DNA from: Thalassiosira profunda
Taxonomy: Eukaryota > Bacillariophyta > Thalassiosirophyceae > Thalassiosirales > Thalassiosiraceae
DNA length: 12,398 nt
NCBI GenBank assembly: GCA_036939355.1
Contig: JALLAP010002201.1
Location: forward strand, 1-12,398
Direction of reading: 5' to 3'
Below, one piece after another: positions 1 through 9,000 of the stretch. The position numbers were made by a program, and so were the translations under genes. Positions within the stretch are counted from its first letter, which is position 1, and every line of letters begins with the position of its first letter. The notes beneath the pieces are model-generated. The model saw only the letters and a program-made list of their open reading frames with translations, was not told the origin of the DNA and ran no database searches.

Positions 1-2714
1 TCCCGACCTTCAAACGGAGGTTCTTCGTGCTCAAGCCCTCCACCCACCTCTACTATTTCCTGAGCCCGCACGACGTGGAACCCCGGGGTTGCATCGATTT
101 GGATATGGTCCAAGAGGCGGGCTCGGGGGGTGGGGGCGCGTGCGAGGTGCGGGAGATCGGGGCACTGCCCGATGGGACGTTTCGGTTTGAATTGCTGTTC
201 GACGAAGAGATTGCGGAGGATGTGGAGGGGGTCCATGGCGTGGAGGGTAATGCCTCGGACGCAGGATCGAAGACGTCGCAAGGATCCAAGCAACGGAACT
301 TTCAACGGCAGAGCATCGTGCTCGAGGCCCTGACTGAGGAGCTGGGCCGGGAGTGGATGGCCAAATTGCGGTCCGAGCGGCTGTCGACGGCCCGCGACGA
401 AATCGATTTCCTGCGCTCCGAGCTGGCGGAGATGCGGTCGATCAGCTCGCGATGGGAACAGTCGGCGTGCGAGGATGCCATGCGAGCAGACGAGGCGGAG
501 CGGCAACGGAATGCGGCAATAGCAGATGCCAAGAGTTCGGAGGAGAAGTTTGGCAATCTCAACGAGGCGGTGCGATTGCTGGTGCGGAAGGATCGGCAGG
601 GAGGGGCCTCGTCGCAGTTTTTGGAGGAAGCGCTTGCCGGTCTCGATGTTAGCGGCACGAATTTCAATGACTTGGCCGTGGCGTTTCAACAACTTCACGA
701 CGATTGCAATTTGAGAGCAAAGAGGGAAGAGGAGGCGAAGGAACGCATAACCGAGCTGGAGAAGCGTGCCACGGAGGCGGAGACGCGAGCGACCAAGGCG
801 GAAGCCGAGCTGACCAAAGTCTGGGACGACAACCACGCGATGCAGAGCGAATTGAAGAAAACAAAGCGGGAGAAGAGGATTCTCGTTAAGGAGGTGAAGT
901 CACTGCTTGCTGCAGCGGCAGACAATCCCCCAAAGCCAGCTGCACCGCAACACTGCGATGCATGTGGAAAGCATATCGATCAGAAACTGCAAGACGCACG
1001 TTCTATCCACAGCCAGAGCGACAGCAAAGGAGCAGCTTCGGACAATGCATCCCTCGCTCCGCCAAAGCGAAAGTTAAACGACGAGGAGAAGCGTCTCGTG
1101 ATAGAGCTCGAGGAACACGTTATGTCCGGCCTGCGGCTGAGCGAGCAATTTCTCACCTTGAACGGCATCGATCCTTCGGAAGTGGGCGATGACCTGGACA
1201 ATAGCGTCCAGGCGAGCGTTCCTTTGAGCAAGGCGAGCCTCGACAAGTCGCCCCGGCGGCAACATCACAAATCCCAGGAGGCACAGCCCGACTTCTCTCG
1301 CCACCCCACAAGAAATGCCAGAAATGAAACAGCTTTGCCAGCGTATGTGCACAAACCTTTGGGATCGTTGTTGGACGACAAAGACGACGAATCTGGCACT
1401 GCATCTGGCACTGCCTTTGCGTCTACCGAGGGTAGCTCAACATGCCCTGCCGATGCACACAGAGGCCTCTTGCAGAGCGGTGACGTCGACGCGGTCAATG
1501 TCAGCCTCATCGACGACTCAACGCAGGGGTCCGACGTTCTGAATGACATCTATACTTATGGTGAACCACCATTGGGAGACCAAGTCAGTCAGAACCTGAA
1601 CGGCAGATTCAGAGATCAGATCCCATCCGAGGAACTTAGACTGACCGGTTTCACTGCTGGTCATGGCGGAACGATACAATCTGCGCCCCATCTAGAGGAC
1701 AACTCGGCCGACCGTGCCCCGCCATCGTTGGACGTGGCGTCGTCCGTGTCCGAATCATCCCGGTCACGGGTGACCGACAACGGCCACGCGACAACAAAAC
1801 TGGAATGTCCTTTGAGGGATGTGGGAGAGACGCCGAATCCCGCGCGATCGCGGTCCACTCTGGGAGACGACGGCCAAGTCTACCACCTCACCTTTTACAG
1901 CCGGAAAATTGGCCTGCAGTTCCAGAAGGTCCCGAACGAGGCGAAATCGACGGGTCTCTTGGCGGATGCATTGGCCGGGGATCAAGGGCCCGCTACTGAG
2001 ACGAATCCGACCGCGGCAGAACTGCAACGGATCGCCTCCATCTCGCAACGATCGAAACGCCGAGGAAAACAGAACGCCAGTCAGGCCACGGAATGCCTTC
2101 CTGTGACCCCCGTCGATGCCGTCCTAGTGTGTGGCTTCGTCGGCTTCGACGATTCCACCGGCAACGTCCGCCCCCGCATCGGCGCGCGCCTCGTGGCCTT
2201 CGACGGCATCCCCGTCGAAGTGGGAGGGTGGACGTTCGAGAGCATACGAAAGTCGATACAGGCCCGCGGCCGGCCATTGACGCTGAGCTTTCGGAACGAC
2301 TTCTTGACGTCGAAGCAGCGTGCCATTTTGACCAAGGCCGTGGAGGACGTTCGGAAGTCGCAGCCCCAATCCCTGTCGCCGCAGCCGCCAGTGTTCCGAG
2401 CAACACTGCCACGCCACGATCGCTACGGAGACGAGAGCAGCATCCTGGCTTCCACGTCCTCTATCTCTTCCCACCCGTCTCAGCAGTCTCAGCCCACGAG
2501 AAGGTACTACTCCTTCAGCGAGGCGGGATCGTCCATATCGTCGGCGGTGGCTCCCTTGGTGGGAAATCTCTTGTCCAACAAGCGAAGTTTCAGCGCGAAG
2601 AAGAAGGACGAGGACGAGGACGACGACGACTTTGCCCCGGACTACTTGAAACGAACCTCGGAGCCCCTTGACAAGTGGAGCCACCATAATGACTTCCAGT
2701 CCGGCTTGCTGTAG
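1..2714 (+). CDS. PH / coiled-coil / PDZ-like scaffold protein (5' partial)
   Basis: The frame is open from the first complete codon at base 3 to TAG at 2712-2714, so the true start lies upstream; the GTG at 27 is internal. The first ~120 residues are a PH domain whose beginning is cut off: the FKRRFFVLK...LYYF strands at 9-62, then after an acidic loop the C-terminal helix EELGREWMAKL with the conserved Trp at 354-356. Heptad-rich, Glu/Lys/Ala-rich coiled coils follow at about 381-596 and 675-914, then a CxxC motif at 954-965. Bases ~1200-1870 encode Ser/Asp-rich, probably disordered protein. A PDZ-like domain lies at about 1881-2300, with IGLQF as the likely carboxylate loop and a ~50-residue insertion. 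The tail is Ser-rich and ends with a Lys/Asp/Glu cluster. PH domains commonly bind phosphoinositides and PDZ domains bind C-terminal peptides, so a membrane-associated adaptor is inferred. Partner and pathway are unknown. Confidence 0.85.
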   Translation, partial: PTFKRRFFVLKPSTHLYYFLSPHDVEPRGCIDLDMVQEAGSGGGGACEVREIGALPDGTFRFELLFDEEIAEDVEGVHGVEGNASDAGSKTSQGSKQRNFQRQSIVLEALTEELGREWMAKLRSERLSTARDEIDFLRSELAEMRSISSRWEQSACEDAMRADEAERQRNAAIADAKSSEEKFGNLNEAVRLLVRKDRQGGASSQFLEEALAGLDVSGTNFNDLAVAFQQLHDDCNLRAKREEEAKERITELEKRATEAETRATKAEAELTKVWDDNHAMQSELKKTKREKRILVKEVKSLLAAAADNPPKPAAPQHCDACGKHIDQKLQDARSIHSQSDSKGAASDNASLAPPKRKLNDEEKRLVIELEEHVMSGLRLSEQFLTLNGIDPSEVGDDLDNSVQASVPLSKASLDKSPRRQHHKSQEAQPDFSRHPTRNARNETALPAYVHKPLGSLLDDKDDESGTASGTAFASTEGSSTCPADAHRGLLQSGDVDAVNVSLIDDSTQGSDVLNDIYTYGEPPLGDQVSQNLNGRFRDQIPSEELRLTGFTAGHGGTIQSAPHLEDNSADRAPPSLDVASSVSESSRSRVTDNGHATTKLECPLRDVGETPNPARSRSTLGDDGQVYHLTFYSRKIGLQFQKVPNEAKSTGLLADALAGDQGPATETNPTAAELQRIASISQRSKRRGKQNASQATECLPVTPVDAVLVCGFVGFDDSTGNVRPRIGARLVAFDGIPVEVGGWTFESIRKSIQARGRPLTLSFRNDFLTSKQRAILTKAVEDVRKSQPQSLSPQPPVFRATLPRHDRYGDESSILASTSSISSHPSQQSQPTRRYYSFSEAGSSISSAVAPLVGNLLSNKRSFSAKKKDEDEDDDDFAPDYLKRTSEPLDKWSHHNDFQSGLL

Positions 2715-3280
2715 GAACAGTTCATTGGTTCATATTCATACCCACCTTAATGTAACAAGCATTTACATCTTGAGAGGTTTGGGCGCAGGGTGGCTCTTGC
2801 AACAAAGGGCAAAGCACGCGAGGGAGGACAAATCCTTGACAAATCTTTCTGCGACGAAGGGGATAACATAGTTAGTTGTTACAGAAATTTACCCAGGGAG
2901 AGTTGCAGAAACGGGTTCACTGGTGGTAATACAAATTCCCTGGGGTTTATTCCACGACACTGTTCATTGCTACCTTTACCCCCTCCAGCCCAGCTCAGCT
3001 CAGCTCAGCTCAGCTCAGCTCAGCTCAGCCCAGCTCAGCTCACAGCTCAGCCTCTCATTTTTCTCGCGGCCCCACTGCATCGACGACGTCCTTGCCCTCA
3101 TCGGCGACGGAGAGCAACGTTCACCCCTCCCTGCACACATTGGAGGGATCTATCGACCGTCCTGAACTGCAGTGCCTGCATTTGAGCCGATACAGTCGCA
3201 TTTTCGCCCCGGCCAACCTCCACACTTTCACCATCCAAGTTGGTGCACCAAACAAAGATACGCAAAATTATTTTGAGACC
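2715..3280. other. Intergenic region: 3' end of PH/PDZ gene and promoter/leader of ataxin-2 gene
   Basis: This 566-base gap separates two codirectional genes. It must hold the 3' UTR of the upstream gene and the promoter and 5' UTR of the ataxin-2 gene. The only clear structure is the CAGCT array at 2986-3052. On the plus strand an ATG at 2750-2752 is followed at once by TAA, and I find no further ATG until 3281, which supports 3281 as the initiation codon. Open frames crossing the gap begin with non-ATG codons and are driven by the array. No TATA box or AATAAA signal is convincing. Confidence 0.6.
2986..3052. repeat. CAGCT pentanucleotide microsatellite
   Basis: Seven perfect CAGCT units run from 2991 to 3025, preceded by a CAGCC variant at 2986-2990. 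A CAGCC variant at 3026-3030 and two more CAGCT units at 3031-3040 follow, then after an inserted CA one CAGCT and one CAGCC. Each CAGCT unit carries an AGCT palindrome, giving one every 5 bases. The tract ends about 228 bases upstream of the ataxin-2 ATG, so it lies in the promoter or 5' UTR and is not coding. Array length probably varies between strains; any regulatory role is speculative. Confidence 0.9.
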
Positions 3281-5783
3281 ATGAGCGCGATCAGCGGCAA
3301 GCCCAGCGGGTCGGCGTCCGCGTGGAGCCGCCCCCTCAAGAAGGAGGGCGGCGGCAGCGGCGGGGGCGGTGGGGGAGGAGGGGGCGCGAGCCGTCCGCCC
3401 CCGGGAATGGGCGGTGCCCCCACCGGCGGAGGCGGAGGGTGGGGCCAGGGCCCCACCGGGGGCGCCAACGGGGGCTACCCCGCCTCCTTCACCTCCGGCG
3501 GCAAGGGGGGCGACCCCGCCCCCCATCCCGCGCACGCCCTCCGCGAGCGGTTCCTGCACCTCCTCCTCTCCCTCGTCGGGCAGCCCGTGACCCTCGCCTC
3601 GACCTCCGGGCGCGTCCTCGAGGGGGTGTTCCACACGTTCTCTCCCTTCGATGGCCTGAACGGGGAGATGAAAAACGTGTACGTCATCAAGGCGTGCCGC
3701 GTCGTCAAGGAGGGGAAGGGGGGCGAGGCGGCCGTGGCGGAGGGGAGCACGGTCGTCATCCCCGCCGGCAAGGTGGCGAGCGTGCAGGCGAAGAGCCTGC
3801 GGCTGGACGCGGCCAACGACAAGGCCGCGGNTCCCCGCCGGCAAGGTGGCGAGCGTGCAGGCGAAGAGCCTGCGGCTGGACGCGGCCAACGACAAGGCCG
3901 CGGCGAATGCAGAGGGATTTGCGACCGACTCCCAGATCAGCGGAGGGCGCGGGGGCAACCAGGAATTGGTCGCGGCGGGGAGCGCGTGGACCGCGGCCGG
4001 GGACGGCGGGGGCGGGGCACTGGAAGGCGGCCTCGGGGCCCCGGGCGGCAAGGGGGGCAGCGACGTCCTCAACTGGCGGGCCGCCGCGGCGCGCACGCCG
4101 GGGATCCAATCGGCCCCCGCGTCGGGCAACCTCGAAGGGAAGGGGGGCATCGGGGACTGGGATCAATTCTCCGCGAACGAGAAGAAGTTCAACGTCAAGG
4201 CCTCGTTCGACGAGAATCTGTACACCACGGCCCTGGACCATTCGAACATTGACGCCAAGAAGCGACGGGAGGCCGAGCGGATCGCCCGGGAGATCGAGGG
4301 GACTGTTAGTACGAACATCCACGTGGCGGAGGAGCGGGGGCAGAAGGTGCTCACGGATTACGACGAGGAGGACTTGTACTCGGGGGTGCTGACAAAGGAC
4401 CTGAAGGCGCGGATTGTGCCGGACAGCGATGGGAAGAAGGCAAAGGGGGCCATGAATTTTGCGGCCGCGGCGAAGAAGGGGACGGCGGAGAAGAACGAGG
4501 AGAAGGTGGAGGGGGGATTGCCAGACGTGTCAAAGATGCAGGTCTCGGAGAAGGAAAAGAAGGAGCCCGCTGCCAAGGACGCGGGCAAGGACGGGGACAC
4601 GAAGGACGCCGGCAAGAAGGAAGAAAAGAAGGAGGAGACGAAGGCCCCGGTCAAGTCCAAGCTCCGGGCGAGCGCCAAGTCGTTCACGATGAACAAAGAC
4701 GCGAAGGCGTTCGTTCCCGGCCAGGGCTTGGGCGGCGCTCCGGCCCCGGCCCCGGCGGTCCCCGTGCAGGGAATGGCGCAGGGTGGGATGGAGGGGATGC
4801 ACCCCGGGATGCACCAGGGGGCCCTGCCGCCCCACATGATGGGGCCGGGCGGGCCCGGTGGGCCGGGATATGCGCCGATGCCCGGTGAGTGCCGTTGGGG
4901 AGAGGAAGCGATTGGTATGTTGCCTGCACCCTTCTTTCTTTGTGCTCACATATTCCTTTTTCTACTCTTTCTTTGCACAGGAATGATGCCCATGATGAAC
5001 GCCCCGCTGCGCCAGGGCTACCCCTACCCCGGGCCGCCGCAGCAGGGCATGCCGCCGCAGCCTCCGCCACCACAGCCGGGAGGAGGACAGGAGGACAATG
5101 CTTCAGTCGGCACTGGCGAGAGCTCCGGCGGCCCGACCGGTGGCCCCGGCGGCGACGCCCCGCCCCCGTTGCCCCAGCAGCAGTTCATGGGCCAGCCTCC
5201 TGGAGGATATGCTCCCCCGGGGAGCTACCCCTACGGCATGATGCCTCCCGGAGGGCCTGGCGGACCCATGATGGGGCCCGGTGGGCGCGGCGGAGGCCCG
5301 GGCTATCATCCCCAGATGGGGCCGGGAGGACCCTACATGGGCGGACGGGGGATGCCGGGCTACCATCCCCAGATGGGCTACCACCCCGGAGGGCCTCCTC
5401 CGGGGGGTGCAGCTGCGGCCCAAATGATGCGCGGTCCCCACCCGGGGTATTACGGCGGCCCGCCGCCTCCTGGGCCACCGGGCGGGTACGGGGGCTACCA
5501 GGGAGGTCCCCCGGACGGGGAGATGGACACTTCATATCGAAGAAACAACAGCGGCGGCCGCGGCGGGCGAGGGGGCGGACGGCATTACAATCAATCCAAA
5601 AAGTACGGAGGCCGAGGTCGCGGTGGCGGCGGGAGGGGCAACTATCAGTCCCAGAACAGCGGGGAGGGGAGCCGGCATTCGAACGACAATAGCCCCGCTC
5701 CGGGAGGGGGCGGTGGCGGTGGAGAGGAGAAGGCCCAGGACAGCGGTGCGGGAGGAGCACCTCCTGAGGGAAAGAAGGAGTGA
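3281..5783 (+). CDS. ATXN2: Ataxin-2 family RNA-binding protein (Sm/LsmAD/PAM2), frame broken by an assembly duplication
   Basis: The ATG at 3281 is the first ATG after a long ATG-free leader and has A at -3; TGA is at 5781-5783. Removing the 73-base artefact (one 72-base copy plus the N, see 3759-3903) and the 96-base intron gives one frame of 777 aa. Order: Gly-rich N-terminus (residues ~24-77); ataxin-type Sm domain (~87-177, including GRVLEGVFHTFSPFDGLNGEMKNVYV); LsmAD domain (~279-349, with FDENLYTTALD, AERIAREIE and HVAEERG); Lys/Glu-rich linker; PAM2-like motif (~443-456, MNKDAKAFVPG); then a Pro/Gly/Met-rich tail with GYHPQMG repeats and an RGG box at about 5560-5640. The family binds RNA, recruits poly(A)-binding protein through PAM2 and acts in mRNA stability, translation and stress granules. 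Those roles are inferred from the shared domains. There is no polyglutamine tract. Very confident in the family, less so in the unspliced form of the tail. Confidence 0.9.
3759..3903. repeat. 72-base perfect direct duplication around a single N (probable unmerged contig overlap)
   Basis: Bases 3759-3830 and 3832-3903 are identical over 72 bases and are separated only by the N at 3831. The offset of 73 is not a multiple of three, so the Sm-domain frame (3281 frame) ends in a nonsense shadow and the rest of the protein resumes in another frame. Collapsing the two copies into one restores a single continuous ataxin-2 reading frame from the Sm domain into the LsmAD domain. This is what two contig ends that overlap but were never merged look like. 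A real tandem duplication is unlikely because it would disrupt a conserved gene. Confidence 0.9.
4885..4980 (+). other. Intron in ataxin-2 gene (96 bases, in-frame, no stop)
   Basis: The donor GTGAGT at 4885 and the acceptor CTTTGCACAG ending at 4980, preceded by a long pyrimidine-rich stretch, mark a phase-1 intron. Splicing joins CCCG to GAATG and gives a smooth MPGMMPMMNAP that matches the Met/Pro/Gly-rich surroundings. Unspliced, the 32 extra codons encode a Cys/Phe/Leu-rich hydrophobic stretch quite unlike the flanks. A length divisible by three without a stop codon means a retained form would still give full-length protein. Confidence 0.85.
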
Positions 5784-5843
5784 ATCGAGTTGGATCATTC
5801 ACGCACGAAGATAACTTTGGATGACGCCGGTTCAACCTTAACG

Positions 5844-5870
5844 GGCTGCCGATAACACTATTAGGCAGCC
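5844..5870. other. Hairpin in the ataxin-2 3' flank
   Basis: GGCTGCC at 5844-5850 is the exact reverse complement of GGCAGCC at 5864-5870, giving a 7-bp GC-rich stem with a 13-base AT-rich loop. It begins 60 bases after the ataxin-2 stop codon, probably in its 3' UTR. Function is unknown; a chance inverted repeat of this length is possible in GC-rich DNA. Confidence 0.4.
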
Positions 5871-5957
5871 AGTCCGCTTCTCGCACCTTGACAATCAACT
5901 GTGAGATGAGGTCAAGCCAAGCAAGTCATCTTTCTCTTCTCTCACACGGACAGATTG

Positions 5958-6035
5958 ATGAATCTCAACGTACGTACTTTGCACGTATGTAGCCTGCAAA
6001 ATCTGCCGCAGAGTTCATCCTCGTCCTCAAAGTAG
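5958..6035 (+). promoter_or_regulatory. Possible upstream ORF in the glucosidase II leader
   Basis: An ATG at 5958 opens a 25-codon frame ending in TAG at 6033-6035, 43 bases before the glucosidase II ATG. A second ATG at 5987 is followed directly by TAG at 5990. If transcription starts upstream of 5958, these would be in the 5' UTR and could lower translation of the main frame. The transcription start is not visible in the sequence, so this stays tentative. Confidence 0.25.
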
Positions 6036-6078
6036 ATACAATAGGCGGCCGCCCGCCCCAACACCCAACACTTGAACG

Positions 6079-9000
6079 ATGCGCACCCCAACCGCCCCCA
6101 TCGGTGGCGTCCTCCTCCTCTTTCGGTGGATCGCCGCGGCTCCCCTGATCGCATCCGTCGCAATGGCAGTGGACCGCTCCAAATTCCGGACGTGCGGGCA
6201 GACCTCCTTCTGCCGCCGCCACCGCCACGGCAAGAGCAAGCGATTGTACGAATACCATTTGGTGGGGGACAGCGTGGCCCTCCACACGGATGGGAGCGAG
6301 GCAATTGGGGCCGCCGGAGAGGGGGGGCTGATCTCCAAATTCTCGCGCAAGCTGATGGGCCGCAAGGAGGACGCGGCGGATCCTTATATGCGGGGGCCGC
6401 CCCCGGTGTTCACGGCCAAGCTGAAGAACGCGGCGCCCTTTACTTCCACGGCGCTGACGGCCCGCGCGTACGGCAATGGAAAGTGCAATCTCGGCGAAAA
6501 GTACGAGGAGGAACTGAATTTGGCCGTGCACCTGCATAAAGACGGGGTGGCCCGCGTCCGCATCACCGAGGTCTTGGACGGGGGCGCCCGCGCGGCGCAT
6601 CGGTGGACGTCGGACGAGCTGGTGTTGAACGCGGACGAGATGGTGGGGGCGGATGTTGATGGCGTGGAGGTCTTCGCGGTCCATCCCGGGGTGCGGGCGA
6701 GGGTGCCGGACGCGGCCTCCGTCGAGATGTCGAGAGATGTGGTGTCCTCGCTGGCGCAGAGGGCTGGCGTCCAACAACCAAAGGAGAATTTCGTCGTGCT
6801 GTCGTACCAGAAGAAGGAATGGCAGTTGATGCTGCAATTGGAGCCGCTTGCGGTGTACCTGTTCCGGTCGGACGACGGCCCTCCCGTCGTTGTGGCGGGG
6901 ACCGGAGGGCTCACCCACTTTGAGATTCGGCGGGAGAAGGATTGCTCCGCTGGTGGAGGAGGCAGGGTGACAGCGGAAAAGCGCAAGCTGAGTGAGTTTG
7001 ACATTGACGATGTCGACAGCAGTGACGACGACGAAGAAGAACACGAAGCAGAAGAGGAGGCCAACACCGAAGAGGAGGTCGATCGTCACGGGGGAAAGGA
7101 GATTGTGGGCTACTGGGAGGACGGGCTGGCCATCTACGCCGACGGCACCCGCGAGGAACGTCGCGAGACGGCCATCGACGAAGGGAAGGAAGAAGAGAGA
7201 TTGGGCGAGGACAAGGGCGAGGGGCGCGAACAACGTCGGCTAGATGAAGAGGCTTTCGACAGCAAGGACATGTGGGAAGAGAAATTTGGGGACCACTTGG
7301 ACAGCAAGCCCCACGGCCCGATGTCGGTGGGCATGGAATTGACGTTCCCCTCGTCCAATCACCTCTTTGGGTTGCCCGAGCACGCGAGCTCGACGCAGCT
7401 CAAGACCACGGCGGGAAAGGACGGGCATCACTACTACAAGGAGCCCTACCGTCTGTACAACCTGGACGTCTTCGAATACGAGCTGGACGAGACGATGGCG
7501 CTCTATGGCCACGTGCCGCTGGTGGTGTCCCAAAGCGCCACCACGGGCACCGCCGGGGCGTTCTGGTTCAACCCCACGGAAACGTTCGTTGATGTTGAGG
7601 AGACGCCGGAACCAGGGAGCGACGAGGCCGCGTCCAAAACACACTTCATGAGCGAGTCGGGCATCATCGACCTCTTCCTCCTCCCGGGATCCGACCCCCA
7701 GGCGTTGTACGCGCAGTACGCTCGTCTCACGGGCCGCATGCCCCTCCCGCCCATGTTCGCGCTGGGCTACCACCAGTGCCGGTGGAACTACAGGGACGAG
7801 GCGGATGTGTACGCCGTGCACGGCAAGTTCGAGGAGCTGGATTATCCGTACGACGTGCTTTGGCTGGACATTGAGCACACTGACGGGAAGCGGTACTTTA
7901 CGTGGGACGATAAGACGTTTCCGCATCCGGAGCAGATGCAGAAGAAGCTGGGCGGGGATGGGCGACGGATGGTGACGATCATCGATCCGCACATCAAACG
8001 AGACAACAATTATTACATCCACAAGGAGGCGACGGCGCTGGGGTTGTACGTGAAAGACAAGAATGGAAAGAAGGACTTTGATGGGTGGTGCTGGCCGGGG
8101 AGCAGTTCCTACCTCGATTTCACAACGGAAAAGGTTAGAGCGTGGTGGGCCGAGCAGTTCCAGTACAACAAATACAAAGGATCGACACCAGAGCTGTTTA
8201 CCTGGAATGACAGTGAGTTTCGTTTGGTTCATTCAACAGATGTTGCCGCTCCTTCTTGTGCTCGCAACTGACTCGTTGTCTTCGCTCAGTGAATGAGCCG
8301 TCGGTGTTCAACGGCCCCGAGGTTAGCATGCAGAAAGACTTGCTGAACCTCGAGGGCGTGGAGCACAGGGAATGGCACAACCTTTACGGAATGCTCTTCC
8401 ACCGGTCCACAGCCGAGGGCCAAATTCAAAGGAACGAAGGCCACAATGTCCGTCCGTTTGTGCTCTCTCGATCGTTCTTCGCCGGGAGCCAGAAATACGG
8501 CGCCATTTGGACGGGCGACAACGAGGCAAAGTGGTCGCACCTCGAAATCTCCTCTCCCATGCTTCTCAGCCACAACATCGCCGCGATTTCCTTCATCGGC
8601 GCAGACGTGGGAGGGTTCTTTGGCGATACCGATGCCGAGCTCATGACGCGTTGGATGCAGGCGGGAGCGTACCAGCCCTTCTTTCGAGGACATGCCCACC
8701 ACGACGCGAAGAGGCGCGAGCCGTGGATGTTTGGCGACGAGACGATGGTGAGGCTGAGGAGGGCGGCCATGGCAAGGTACGCGCTGCTGCCGTATTGGTA
8801 CACGGTCTTCTGGCAGGCAGGAGATACCGGGATGCCGGTGATGAGGACGATGTGGATGCAATATCCCGACCTGTCCGAGCTCTATTCTGTCGACGATCAA
8901 TACCTCATCGGATCCGACCTGCTTGTCAAGCCGGTGACGTCTGCTGGTGCCACGAGCTCGGAGATTCGGTTCCCAACGAGCGACTGCTGGTACGATGTCG

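Noticed and set aside
2986..3052. Triplet-repeat expansion comparable to that of human ataxin-2
   Set aside because: The unit has five bases, is noncoding, and there is no polyglutamine run in the protein, so the resemblance is coincidental.
2790..3185. 131-codon plus-strand frame across the CAGCT array
   Set aside because: It begins with GTG, is dominated by the pentanucleotide repeat (QLSSA pattern) and resembles no protein.
3092..3280. 63-codon N-terminal extension of ataxin-2
   Set aside because: The extension would start at TTG and has no ATG. The leader lacks any ATG until 3281, which has a good context.
3759..3903. Genuine tandem duplication or site-specific recombination scar
   Set aside because: Perfect identity, an N exactly at the junction, and restoration of the frame on collapse all favour an assembly artefact.
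3098..4150. 350-codon Pro/Ala-rich frame on the minus strand over the ataxin-2 N-terminus
   Set aside because: It is the complement of Gly-rich and GC-rich coding sequence and runs straight across the N and the duplicated bases.
5965..7233. 422-codon open frame on the minus strand opposite glucosidase II
   Set aside because: It lies antisense to a clearly conserved coding region, shows no recognisable domain, and long antisense frames are expected in GC-rich coding DNA.
7240..8232. 330-codon minus-strand frame opposite the GH31 domain
   Set aside because: It is an antisense shadow of the glucosidase frame, with composition dictated by the sense codons and no family motifs.
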